From an uncultured Arenicella sp. (GTDB taxonomy: Bacteria > Pseudomonadota > Gammaproteobacteria > Arenicellales > Arenicellaceae): a stretch of DNA of 64,000 nt. Location: contig CANMNN010000007.1 of NCBI GenBank assembly GCA_947499305.1, forward strand, positions 87,554 to 151,553, in the 5' to 3' direction. Position 1 is the first letter of the stretch. Each line of letters starts with the position of its first letter. Shown here piece after piece: positions 30,801-39,552 of the stretch. The notes below the pieces were generated by a model that was not told the DNA's origin, made no database searches, and saw only the letters and a program-made list of their open reading frames with translations. Position numbers and translations under genes: made by a program.

Positions 30801-33800
30801 TAAAGTATGATGACGTTGATAATGCAGTAGTCGTAGCGTTAAGCGATGAGCAAGGCGATAAACGATTAGTAGCGTATGTGGCACACAAAGATGCACGACT
30901 GATGTCCGATGACGACGCGTTGCGCCAAGGGTTTATCAACGGCCTTAAAGACACGCTAGCTGACGATTTGCCTGATTTTATGGTGCCATCCGCGTTTGCG
31001 GTGCTATCAGAATTGCCATTAACGACCAACGGCAAAGTAGACCGAAAGGCTTTACCGGCGCCGGATCTGTCGTTACAGCAAAAGCGCTACGTCGCCCCGA
31101 CGTCTGAAATAGAAACACAACTGTGTGAGGTCTGGCAAGACGCCTTAGGCATAGAGAAGATCGGCATTACCGATAACTTCTTTGAACTGGGAGGCCACTC
31201 GCTGTTGGCAACTCAGTTAATGTCTAAGGTAAATATTCGTTTAGGCGTTCAAGCGCCATTGTCACTCTTGTTTAGCGCCCCGACTATTTCAGAGTTTTCC
31301 ATACAACTGGCAAAACAGGATAGCGCTTCTTTAAGGGCATCTATTACGCCTATTTCTCGAAAACAAGAATTACTTCTTTCGTTCTCACAGCAACGCTTAT
31401 GGTTGTTGGATAAAATTGATGGAGGCAGCCTGCATTACAATATGCCCGCAGCCTTGCGTCTAAGCGGACAACTAAATTGTGATGCAGCAACTAGGGCTCT
31501 TAACACGATTGTTGAACGTCATGAAAGTTTACGCACCTGCTTTAATGAACGAGTAGATGGCCAACCGTTACAAGTCATCCAATCGTTTTCGGGTATCGAT
31601 ATTCCGTTTATTGACCTGTCGAGTCGATCATCTAATGAACGTGATAGCGAGCTGACTAGGCTTGCCTTCGCCGAAACGAAAATCGCGTTTGACCTGCGCT
31701 CCGACATACTGCTTCGTGCGAGTTTAATTAAATTATCTGACGTTGATCATGTACTCCTCGTCACCATGCATCATATCGCCTCAGATGGCTGGTCGATGGG
31801 GGTATTGATTAAGGAATTTTCCAAATTGTATGGCGCCTATGTTCATGGAGAGGCTAATCCATTGCCAGTGCTTGAACTTCAATATGTCGACTATGCGCAG
31901 TGGCAACGAAATCATTTACAGGGCGAAGTGCTCGAACAATACTCACAATATTGGAGTTCTCAGCTAGACGATCTGCCGCGAGTGCACAATTTACCACTAG
32001 ATCGCAAACGACCCCTCATTCAAACATTTAGAGGTTCTGTTCATGAGAGCTTTTTAGGCAATACACTGAACAATAAACTTAAAGGCCTATGTCAACAAAT
32101 TGACGGCACTTTGTTTATGGGTTTACATGCCGCATTTTCTGTTCTGTTATCTCGTTACAGTAACGAAACTGACATTGTCATGGGCAGTCCAATCGCGAAT
32201 CGTGAACAAGCCGAAGTGGCTTCTCTGATCGGGTTCTTCGTAAACACATTGGTGCTGCGCAGCGATGTATATGCCGACGCAACTTTCAATAGCTTGCTTG
32301 CGCAAAGCAAAGCGACCTTGGTGGGCGCGTACGCACATCAGCAAATGCCATTTGAGCAGCTTGTGGAGCGGCTAAAGCCTGAGCGGAGCTCAAGTTACAG
32401 TCCACTGTTTCAAGTAATGTTGGTATTACAAAATAATGACGAGGTAAGCCTTGATTTACCCGGGATCAAATTACGTCCTCTCGCACCAGCTTACACGGTA
32501 GCGAAATATGATCTAACGCTAAGTGTTACTGAGTGTTCAGACGGCCTGCGCCTAGCTTGGGAATACAATGTCGACCTCTTCGAAGCTGACACCATTCAAC
32601 GTATGGCCAAACATTTTGAGCTGTTGCTCAACGGCTTAGTTGAGCAACCTGACGAAAGTGTCTTTTCAATTAATATGTTGCCAGGCGAGGAAGTTCATCA
32701 GCAGCTAATTGAATGGACTGATTCCCAAGTCGATTATCCAAACGACGCCTGTATTCATGAACTCTTTGAGCAGCAAGTGATCGCGAACCCAGATGCCGTG
32801 GCCGTGGTATTTGACGACACCCAGCTTAGCTATGGTGAACTAAATCAACGAGCCAATCAGCTGGCAAACTATCTAGTTGAACAAAGAAACGTGACGCCCG
32901 ACACATTAGTCGGCATTTGCGTAGAGCGTTCACTCGAGATGATCGTTGGCATCTTTGGAATTCTAAAAGCGGGCGGAGCGTATGTACCGCTAGACCCGGC
33001 TTACCCAGACGCGCGTCTGGCATTTATGTTGGACGATTCCAAGGTGGCGACCTTCCTCACACAGACCTCGTTGCAGGGCCAACTGCCAATCAATGAATCT
33101 CAGGCGGTAGTGCTAGACAGTGAGCCGTTACAGGCAGAGCTACAAGGCTATTCAAACGAGAATGTCGCCGTTCAAGCGTTAACACCAAACCAGCTGGCTT
33201 ATGTGATCTACACCTCAGGGTCAACCGGTACGCCCAAAGGCGTATTAATCGAGCATCAAAATGTTCGCCGCTTATTTGATGCCTCCAGCGTCGGTTTCTC
33301 CTTTGACAACAATGATGTCTGGACCTTGTTTCATTCTTTTGCCTTTGATTTTTCGGTGTGGGAAATCTTCGGCGCCTTGCTGCATGGCGGCAAGTTAATT
33401 GTTGTACCTAAATTAGTCGCGCAGTCGGCAAATGGTTTTTGGCAGTTACTGCATAAAGAGCAAGTAACGGTACTAAACCAAACGCCGAGCGCGTTTGCTC
33501 AATTGATTAATAGTGACAACCAACACTCAGAAAAGCTTCCCCTGCGTTACGTGGTGTTTGGTGGTGAAGCTCTTAATTTTAACGTTCTCAGAGCGTGGTC
33601 AGAGAAGTACGGTTGTGAGCAGCCGCACTTAATTAATATGTATGGCATCACCGAAACCACGGTGCATGTTACCTACCGGCGTATTGATACTAGCGATATT
33701 GACGCTAACGGCGATATCAGCGACATCGGCTTGCCCTTACAAGATTTAAGCACCTTAGTCTTATCGCCAAGCAATGATTTATTGCCAATTGGCGTAGCTG

Positions 33801-36800
33801 GTGAACTGCACGTTGGCGGAGCAGGGCTCGCCCGTGGGTATCTAAATCGCCCAGAATTAAGTGCTGAGAAGTTCATTGATAACCCTTTTTACGACGCGAG
33901 TAGACCAAACTCGAGTAAACGCTTGTATAAAACCGGTGATCTCGTACGGTACTTAGCCGACGGAAATTTGGAGTATTTAGGGCGCATTGATCATCAGGTT
34001 AAGATTCGAGGCTATCGAATTGAACTGGGTGAAATTGAACACCAACTCTTAAAGCATGATGACGTTGATAATGCAGTAGTCGTAGCGTTAAGCGATGAGC
34101 AGGGCGATAAACGATTAGTAGCGTATGTGGCACACAAAGATGCACGATTGATGTCCGATGACGACGCGTTGCGCCAAGGGTTTATCAACGGCCTTAAAGA
34201 CACGCTAGCTGACGATTTGCCTGATTTTATGGTGCCATCCGCGTTTGCGGTGCTATCAGAATTGCCATTAACGACCAACGGCAAAGTAGACCGAAAGGCT
34301 TTGCCGGCACCGGATCTGTCGTTACAGCAAAAGCGCTACGTCGCCCCGACGTCTGAAATAGAAACGCAACTGTGTGAGGTCTGGCAAGAAGCCTTAGGCA
34401 TAGAGAAGATCGGCATTACCGATAACTTCTTTGAATTGGGAGGCCACTCATTACTGGCTACGCGTGTGATCGCAACTATCAATACGCGATTGAGTATCGA
34501 GGCACCTATAAAATTGTTGTTCGATGCACCGACTGTTGTCGGCCTTTCCTTGAGACTAGCAGCATTAGCGCCTGTTACTCAGCGCTCTATTATTAGACCT
34601 GTTTCTCGCCAACAAGATTTATTACTTTCTTTCTCGCAGCAGCGTTTATGGTTGTTGGACAAGATCGATGGAGGCAGCGCCCATTACAATATGCCTACGG
34701 CATTACGATTAACCGGTGCGCTAAATTATAGCGCCATAACAAAGGCCTTGAATACGATCGTCGAACGTCATGAAAGCTTGCGCACTAGTTTTGTTGAAAG
34801 CAGTAGCGGGCAACCATTGCAAATCATTCGTTCATTCTCGGGAATTGACGTAGCTCATACAGATATATCATCGCTTGCCGACATCAACGCTACCTTAGCT
34901 AAGTTAATGTCGACCGAAGCAAGTACTGCATTTGACTTGAGCTCAGACACTATGTTGCGAGCACAGTTGATTAAAGTTTCCAACACTGACCATGTGCTAT
35001 TAATCACGCTGCACCATATCGCTTCCGACGGCTGGTCGATGGGCCTCCTAATCAATGAATTCAACGTTCTTTATAGTGCCTACCTTCGAGGAAAGAGCAA
35101 TCCCTTGCCAGCTCTAGAGGTTCAATACGCTGACTACGCGCAGTGGCAAAGAAATCATTTGCAGGGTACGGAGCTTGAAGAATTGGCTGTGTATTGGGAG
35201 GCCCAGCTTAACGATCTACCGGTGATTCACAGTTTACCTTTAGACCATGCTCGACCTCAGGTGCAAAGCTTTGCTGGTTCAGTTTATGAGAGTCTAATTG
35301 ATACAAAGATTAGCGATAAACTTAAGCGTTTGTGCCAGCAAATTGACGGCACTCTATTTATGGGGCTGCATGCCGTATTTTCGGTGTTGCTTGCTCGCTA
35401 CAGTAATGAAACAGACATTGTCATCGGCAGTCCAATCGCAAACCGCGAACAAGCTGGGGTCACCAACCTAATTGGTTTCTTTGTGAACACTTTAGTGCTG
35501 CGTAGCGATCTATCGCAAAATCCCAGCTTTTCTGCATTACTAGAGCGCAGTAAAGCTAACCTGCTAGATGCTTACGCACGACAGCAAATGCCGTTTGAGC
35601 AGCTTGTAGAGCGTCTACAACCCGAGCGCAGCTTAAGCCACAGCCCACTATTTCAGGTGATGTTGGTGGTACAAAACAACGAAGAAGTTCACCTTGACCT
35701 ACCAGACATTACCTTCGCCTCCTTAACTGCAAGCGATGTAGTGGCAAAATACGATTTAACTCTAAATGTTATTGAGCACTCCGACGGTCTCAAGTTAGGT
35801 TGGGAATACAACACAGATCTTTTTAACGCCAATACTATTGAATGTATGGCTAATCATTTTGAACTTTTACTCAGCGGCTTAGTAGAGCAACCCAATGAAG
35901 GTGTACTCTCGATCGATATGCTGACCGATAGCGAAATCGATCAACAACTTATCGAATGGAACGATACCCAAACGAATAGCCCTCAAGATCGATGTATCCA
36001 CGAGCTATTTGAAGCGCAGGTCACAGTAAACCCTGATGCGGTAGCCGTGGTGTTTGAAGGCCACCAACTGAGTTACCGTGAGTTAAATAGAAAAGCTAAT
36101 CAACTGGCGCACTATTTGATTGAAGAAAGGCAGGTGTGTCCTGAAACTTTGGTGGGCATTTGCGTTGAACGCTCATTGGATATGATCATTGGGATCTTAG
36201 GCATACTTAAAGCGGGTGGGGCCTACGTACCACTCGATCCCAACTATCCAGCCGCACGCCTCGCGTACATGTTGGACGACTCCAAGCTTACTACGGTTCT
36301 GACTCAAACCTCCTTGGCAGAAAAATTACCGTTTAATGGCGATCAATCGCTTGCTTTGGATAGCGCAGAGGTTCGAGCACGGTTACAAACCTTCTCACAC
36401 GAAAACGTCGATGCTGGAATATTAGGCTCAAACCATCTCGCGTATGTGATTTACACTTCTGGTTCAACGGGCCAGCCTAAGGGCGTTATGGTTGAGCATT
36501 TAGCGGCGCATAACTATCTTAGTTTTGCGGCAAGTCATTACTGCTCAAACATTAAGGGCAGTGTCGTGAGTACATCGTTAAACTTCGATGCTACGTTAAC
36601 GAGTATATTCGCGCCCCTTGTCTGTGGTAAGTACATTCAGCTTGTTCAATCCGGGCCCTCGGAACTAGAACATTTAATAGCTCTGATTCAGCAGGCAGAT
36701 GATCCATTGTTGTTCAAGCTTACACCGGCTCATTTAGATTCTATGAAAGGTGCGATGTGCCACGCGCAGAACCATGAACTGGCTCATGTCTTCGTCGTTG

Positions 36801-38689
36801 GTGGTGAAGAATTCAAACAGAACACGCTAAAAACATGGAAACAATCGCTCTTTAAGAATGCGGTATTCGTAAATGAATTCGGCCCGACCGAGGCCACGGT
36901 TGGTTGTTCAACTTATACAGTCTCGTCGAGTGATGATGAGGTTTTCTTAGAAAAGAGCGTTTCAATCGGCAAAGCCATTTCCAACGTTCACTTGTATGTC
37001 TTGGATAGCCATTTAAAACCAGTTCCGTTAGGGGTGACGGGGGAGCTTTATATCGGTGGAGCTGGCTTAGCACGTGGCTATTTAGCGCGGCCAGCTCTCA
37101 CCGCTGAGAAGTTCATTGATAACCCGTTTTACGATGCAAACCGTGCCAACGCAAGTAGGCGCTTATACAAAACCGGCGATTTAGTTCGTTACTTAAACGA
37201 TGGAAACTTGGAGTTTTTAGGTCGTATAGACCATCAAGTTAAAGTCAGAGGCTTTCGAATAGAGCTCGGAGAGATAGAGAATCAACTGTTGAACCATGAT
37301 CAGGTTAATGATGCGGTAGTGACGGCCATCGGCAACGAAGAGGGTGATAAACGATTGGTGGCCTATGTGACTCATAATCAGGCCGCAGAAATGCACACAG
37401 AAGATCAAGGTGCTCGATCTTTGCGGCAGGATTTTATCGTAAGCCTGAAATCGGTGGTGTCTCAAGGCTTGCCCGAACACATGATGCCATCGGCGTTTGT
37501 AGTGCTCGATGAACTGCCGCTTACGCCCAACGGCAAAGTGGACCGCAAAGCACTGCCGGTGCCTGATATGGCATTACAACAAAAAAGTTACGTTGCGCCT
37601 ACAACCGAAACAGAGACTCAGTTATGCCTTATATGGCAAGAAGTACTAGGCCTAGAGCAGGTCGGCGTTACGGATAATTTTTTCGAACTCGGCGGTCACT
37701 CATTGTTAGTGATCAAGATGATGCCCTTAATAAAAGACGCGCTGAATAAAACAAACAAGCTTAGACAACTCCATAAAAACTTCTCTGTTCCTATCATTTT
37801 TCAGTATCCAACTATTTCTGATTCCTTAGCATACTTGCATAGCTATCAAGAGAATGATTTGAGTAATCCTGTCAAATTGAATACTGCAACTAAGGGGCCT
37901 AAGTTATTCTTGTTTCATGAGGTATCGGGCTTAATATCTCCGTCTTTTAACTTGGCAGACGCTATTGGGTCGCGACTCCCAGTTTACGGTTTCGAAGCTG
38001 TAGGCAATATCAAATTATCTGAGGAATCTACGAAAATCACATCGTTGGCGAGTAGGTACATAGAGGACATAAAGACTGTTCAAGCTGAAGGCCCTTATCA
38101 TCTCTGCGGTTGGTCTCTCGGAGGCAGTATCGCATATGAAGCTGCGCTGCAACTGGCGTCTAGAGGTGATGAAGTGAGCTTTTTAGGATTAATAGACACA
38201 TATAGAAATAGTGAGCTAACGGTATGGAAACCTGAGCAATTTCTAGAAGAAGTACTCAATCGCCAAAAGCAGGTTCTGGATTCACGAGCCGTGGAGAGCA
38301 TCTTGCAAGGTATAGATATGACTGAGGCAATTCCATTGGTTAACGATGCTAATAAAGAGGCAATTTTGAATTGCCATGAAGAGACTCATGGCAGTACGCA
38401 TGAACGAGAAACAATACGCTTTGTTATCGAGCTAATGAATGTTTACCATGCATTGACCGTCTCCGGAAATAGACATGTGGAAAGTCAACGTTTGGATGCG
38501 GTGGTAAATTTATACGTCGCTGAAAAAGAGAACATTGATATGAGTGAAGCGTGGAGTAGCTTTCTCGAGAAGACACCGATCATAGGCAAAATAGATAGTA
38601 CGCACAAAACAATTATCGAGCATCCAAACATAGACTACATTGCTGATGATATTGTGGAGCGCATGATCGCCGAGCAGGCCAGTCATTGA
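27887..38689 (+). CDS. NRPS 2: docking-(C-A-PCP)x3-TE
   Basis: About 3600 aa. The start is GTG at 27887 or 27890; the latter gives a GTGA overlap with the NRPS 1 stop, so translation is probably coupled. Residues 1-55 match a TubC-type beta-hairpin docking domain (LNDKGIFLFLEQDRLK, GAITPAI), the expected receptor for the acidic tail of NRPS 1. Then: C (HHIASDG at 212), A code DFWNVGMVHK = Thr, PCP Ser1105; C (HH at 1295), A same code = Thr, PCP Ser2188; C (HH at 2376), A DATKVGEVGK = Asn-like, PCP Ser3272 (LGGHSL); TE about 3338-3600 with GWSLGG, Ser3410. All three C domains are LCL-like, so Phe, Thr and Thr upstream of them should stay L. The TE releases the nonapeptide by cyclization or hydrolysis; the sequence does not decide which. 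Confidence 0.96.
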   Translation: MVKIFNLIKSLNDKGIFLFLEQDRLKTKAARGAITPAIATLIKDNKIELLEYLHKNNLDKTHSTAHGVPIAPAARTGDLKLSFSQQRLWLLDKIDGGSIHYNMPAVLCLTGVLNREALTKAVNTIVERHEALRTNFQEGSNGQPSQIIRDISGLDVPLTDLSDLDVDERYIQAEKLASFEANKAFDLSSDTMLRAQLIRVSNREHLLLVTLHHIASDGWSMAVLIKEFSTLYAAYVRGQTNPLSALEIQYADFAQWQRGYLQGEALEKLAAYWTTQLAGLPVVHNLPLDRARPQAQSFSGSCYESSIDANINNTLKRLCQGLGCTLFMGLHAAFSVLLSRYSNETDIVVGSPIANREQAEVKSLIGFFVNTLVLRSDVSTNATFNSLLAQSKTTLLDAYAHQQMPFEQIVERLQPERNSSHSPLVQIMLVLHNNEEASLDLPGINLRLLASDHTVAKYDLTLSFIESSDGLDLTWEYNVDLFEADTIQRMAKHFELLLNGLVEKSDESVFSINILPGEEVHQQLIEWTDSQVDYPNDACIHELFEQQVIANPDAVAVVFDDTQLSYGELNQRANQLANYLVEQRNVTPDTLVGICVERSLEMIVGIFGILKAGGAYVPLDPAYPDARLAFMLDDSKVATVLTQTSLQGQLPINESQAVVLDSEPLQAELQGYSIENVAVQALTPNQLAYVIYTSGSTGTPKGVLIEHQNVRRLFDASSAGFSFDTNDVWTLFHSFAFDFSVWEIFGALLHGGKLVVVPKLVAQSANDFWQLLHKEQVTVLNQTPSAFAQLIISDNQHSEKLPLRYVVFGGEALNFNVLRAWSEKYGCEQPHLINMYGITETTVHVTYRRIDTSDIDANGDISDIGLPLQDLSTLVLSPSNDLLPIGVAGELHVGGAGLARGYLNRPELSAEKFIDNPFYDASRPSSSKRLYKTGDLVRYLADGNLEYLGRIDHQVKIRGYRIELGEIEHQLLKYDDVDNAVVVALSDEQGDKRLVAYVAHKDARLMSDDDALRQGFINGLKDTLADDLPDFMVPSAFAVLSELPLTTNGKVDRKALPAPDLSLQQKRYVAPTSEIETQLCEVWQDALGIEKIGITDNFFELGGHSLLATQLMSKVNIRLGVQAPLSLLFSAPTISEFSIQLAKQDSASLRASITPISRKQELLLSFSQQRLWLLDKIDGGSLHYNMPAALRLSGQLNCDAATRALNTIVERHESLRTCFNERVDGQPLQVIQSFSGIDIPFIDLSSRSSNERDSELTRLAFAETKIAFDLRSDILLRASLIKLSDVDHVLLVTMHHIASDGWSMGVLIKEFSKLYGAYVHGEANPLPVLELQYVDYAQWQRNHLQGEVLEQYSQYWSSQLDDLPRVHNLPLDRKRPLIQTFRGSVHESFLGNTLNNKLKGLCQQIDGTLFMGLHAAFSVLLSRYSNETDIVMGSPIANREQAEVASLIGFFVNTLVLRSDVYADATFNSLLAQSKATLVGAYAHQQMPFEQLVERLKPERSSSYSPLFQVMLVLQNNDEVSLDLPGIKLRPLAPAYTVAKYDLTLSVTECSDGLRLAWEYNVDLFEADTIQRMAKHFELLLNGLVEQPDESVFSINMLPGEEVHQQLIEWTDSQVDYPNDACIHELFEQQVIANPDAVAVVFDDTQLSYGELNQRANQLANYLVEQRNVTPDTLVGICVERSLEMIVGIFGILKAGGAYVPLDPAYPDARLAFMLDDSKVATFLTQTSLQGQLPINESQAVVLDSEPLQAELQGYSNENVAVQALTPNQLAYVIYTSGSTGTPKGVLIEHQNVRRLFDASSVGFSFDNNDVWTLFHSFAFDFSVWEIFGALLHGGKLIVVPKLVAQSANGFWQLLHKEQVTVLNQTPSAFAQLINSDNQHSEKLPLRYVVFGGEALNFNVLRAWSEKYGCEQPHLINMYGITETTVHVTYRRIDTSDIDANGDISDIGLPLQDLSTLVLSPSNDLLPIGVAGELHVGGAGLARGYLNRPELSAEKFIDNPFYDASRPNSSKRLYKTGDLVRYLADGNLEYLGRIDHQVKIRGYRIELGEIEHQLLKHDDVDNAVVVALSDEQGDKRLVAYVAHKDARLMSDDDALRQGFINGLKDTLADDLPDFMVPSAFAVLSELPLTTNGKVDRKALPAPDLSLQQKRYVAPTSEIETQLCEVWQEALGIEKIGITDNFFELGGHSLLATRVIATINTRLSIEAPIKLLFDAPTVVGLSLRLAALAPVTQRSIIRPVSRQQDLLLSFSQQRLWLLDKIDGGSAHYNMPTALRLTGALNYSAITKALNTIVERHESLRTSFVESSSGQPLQIIRSFSGIDVAHTDISSLADINATLAKLMSTEASTAFDLSSDTMLRAQLIKVSNTDHVLLITLHHIASDGWSMGLLINEFNVLYSAYLRGKSNPLPALEVQYADYAQWQRNHLQGTELEELAVYWEAQLNDLPVIHSLPLDHARPQVQSFAGSVYESLIDTKISDKLKRLCQQIDGTLFMGLHAVFSVLLARYSNETDIVIGSPIANREQAGVTNLIGFFVNTLVLRSDLSQNPSFSALLERSKANLLDAYARQQMPFEQLVERLQPERSLSHSPLFQVMLVVQNNEEVHLDLPDITFASLTASDVVAKYDLTLNVIEHSDGLKLGWEYNTDLFNANTIECMANHFELLLSGLVEQPNEGVLSIDMLTDSEIDQQLIEWNDTQTNSPQDRCIHELFEAQVTVNPDAVAVVFEGHQLSYRELNRKANQLAHYLIEERQVCPETLVGICVERSLDMIIGILGILKAGGAYVPLDPNYPAARLAYMLDDSKLTTVLTQTSLAEKLPFNGDQSLALDSAEVRARLQTFSHENVDAGILGSNHLAYVIYTSGSTGQPKGVMVEHLAAHNYLSFAASHYCSNIKGSVVSTSLNFDATLTSIFAPLVCGKYIQLVQSGPSELEHLIALIQQADDPLLFKLTPAHLDSMKGAMCHAQNHELAHVFVVGGEEFKQNTLKTWKQSLFKNAVFVNEFGPTEATVGCSTYTVSSSDDEVFLEKSVSIGKAISNVHLYVLDSHLKPVPLGVTGELYIGGAGLARGYLARPALTAEKFIDNPFYDANRANASRRLYKTGDLVRYLNDGNLEFLGRIDHQVKVRGFRIELGEIENQLLNHDQVNDAVVTAIGNEEGDKRLVAYVTHNQAAEMHTEDQGARSLRQDFIVSLKSVVSQGLPEHMMPSAFVVLDELPLTPNGKVDRKALPVPDMALQQKSYVAPTTETETQLCLIWQEVLGLEQVGVTDNFFELGGHSLLVIKMMPLIKDALNKTNKLRQLHKNFSVPIIFQYPTISDSLAYLHSYQENDLSNPVKLNTATKGPKLFLFHEVSGLISPSFNLADAIGSRLPVYGFEAVGNIKLSEESTKITSLASRYIEDIKTVQAEGPYHLCGWSLGGSIAYEAALQLASRGDEVSFLGLIDTYRNSELTVWKPEQFLEEVLNRQKQVLDSRAVESILQGIDMTEAIPLVNDANKEAILNCHEETHGSTHERETIRFVIELMNVYHALTVSGNRHVESQRLDAVVNLYVAEKENIDMSEAWSSFLEKTPIIGKIDSTHKTIIEHPNIDYIADDIVERMIAEQASH
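29477..31200 (+). repeat. Thr adenylation repeat, copy 2
   Basis: Nearly identical to copies at 12819 and 32726. Against copy 3 the homology starts earlier, near 29312 (in the end of the C domain). It ends at the PCP active-site serine codon, after which the sequences diverge. Confidence 0.9.
32726..34476 (+). repeat. Thr adenylation repeat, copy 3
   Basis: Nearly identical to copies at 12819 and 29477. The extension shared with copy 2 begins near 32561. The 3' end matches copy 1 through the PCP helix after the serine. Confidence 0.9.
35933..37697 (+). repeat. Asn adenylation repeat, copy 2
   Basis: Second copy of the Asn adenylation region, in the last module of NRPS 2. Its PCP reads LGGHSL and is followed by the thioesterase rather than a C domain. 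Confidence 0.9.
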
Positions 38690-38736
38690 TAATACTTATA
38701 CGATACTGAGATGTGATCAAAGTTCTAAAGTCAGAA

Positions 38737-38762
38737 GTTAGGCTGAACTTTAGGCGCCTAAC
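38737..38762. repeat. Inverted repeat between NRPS 2 and the thioesterase gene
   Basis: GTTAGGC (38737-38743) can pair with GCCTAAC (38756-38762). The perfect palindrome TTAGGCGCCTAA (38750-38761) offers a competing fold. No T tract follows, so I do not call a terminator. It could be an mRNA processing or attenuation element. Confidence 0.35.
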
Positions 38763-38794
38763 TGTATAAAAACTAAGCATAAAAGACCAATAGA

Positions 38795-39541
38795 TTGAAC
38801 AAGAACAAACTCTTTAATATTCCCAAACCTGTACCCGATGCGAAACTAAGGCTGTTTTTGTTTCCCTATGCTGGTGGATCAATAGCTACCTACTTTCATT
38901 GGGCCAAGTTGTTCAGTGATGATCTGAAGGTAGAACTGGTATTAGTTCAGCTACCAGGTCGTGGATCCAGAATGACTGAACCGTCACATCAATCAATGGA
39001 ATCACTTATGTCTGAATTGATGTCGCACGCAGAATACATATCTGATCGACCTTACATTCTATTTGGCCATAGTCTTGGTGGAAGAGTCGCTTACGAATTA
39101 GCATGTCGAATCGCTAAGCTAGAGCTTGCACACCCTAAATACCTTGTAGCCTCAGCGAGTAGGGCACCACACTTGCAAAACCAAGCTGAGCCAATTCATG
39201 ACCTTCCTAGATCTGCATTTATTAGTCGGCTTGAACAACTAAATGGCACACCAAAGGAAATTCTGTCAAATAGTGAGCTGCTTGATTTGGTGATACCGAT
39301 ACTTCGGTCTGATTTCAAAATAGTTGCGGAGTATCGGGCGCAGGTGAAGCCTATCCAGTGTCCGATATTGGTGCTCGGAGGCGAAGATGATAACGATGTA
39401 AGTTTTGACGAACTTAAGGCATGGAGTGAGCTCTCTAAAGGCAAGACAACAATTGAGCATATACCCGGAGATCACTTCTTTATAAACTACAATGAAGGCT
39501 TAGTTGTGGATAAGTTGTTAGCTCTTATTGCTACTTTGTAG
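38795..39541 (+). CDS. Type II thioesterase
   Basis: The 248-aa alpha/beta hydrolase matches stand-alone (type II) thioesterases of NRPS systems: LRLFLFPYAGGS near the start, QLPGRGSR, the nucleophile elbow GHSLGG with Ser93, and GDHFF near the end carrying the catalytic His. Such enzymes clear stalled or mis-primed acyl groups from carrier domains. It begins with TTG 105 bases after NRPS 2, and no in-frame ATG precedes the conserved region, so TTG is the best start although its Shine-Dalgarno is weak. It lies 11 bases before the phosphopantetheinyl transferase gene, in the same operon. The integrated TE at the end of NRPS 2 does product release; this one is for editing. Confidence 0.92.
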   Translation: MNKNKLFNIPKPVPDAKLRLFLFPYAGGSIATYFHWAKLFSDDLKVELVLVQLPGRGSRMTEPSHQSMESLMSELMSHAEYISDRPYILFGHSLGGRVAYELACRIAKLELAHPKYLVASASRAPHLQNQAEPIHDLPRSAFISRLEQLNGTPKEILSNSELLDLVIPILRSDFKIVAEYRAQVKPIQCPILVLGGEDDNDVSFDELKAWSELSKGKTTIEHIPGDHFFINYNEGLVVDKLLALIATL

Positions 39542-39552
39542 GGCCTAATCTT

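Noticed and set aside
12919..34284. Repeated reverse-strand frames with nearly identical products inside the NRPS genes
   Set aside because: They recur only because the Thr and Asn adenylation DNA is repeated; they are antisense shadows, not a gene family.
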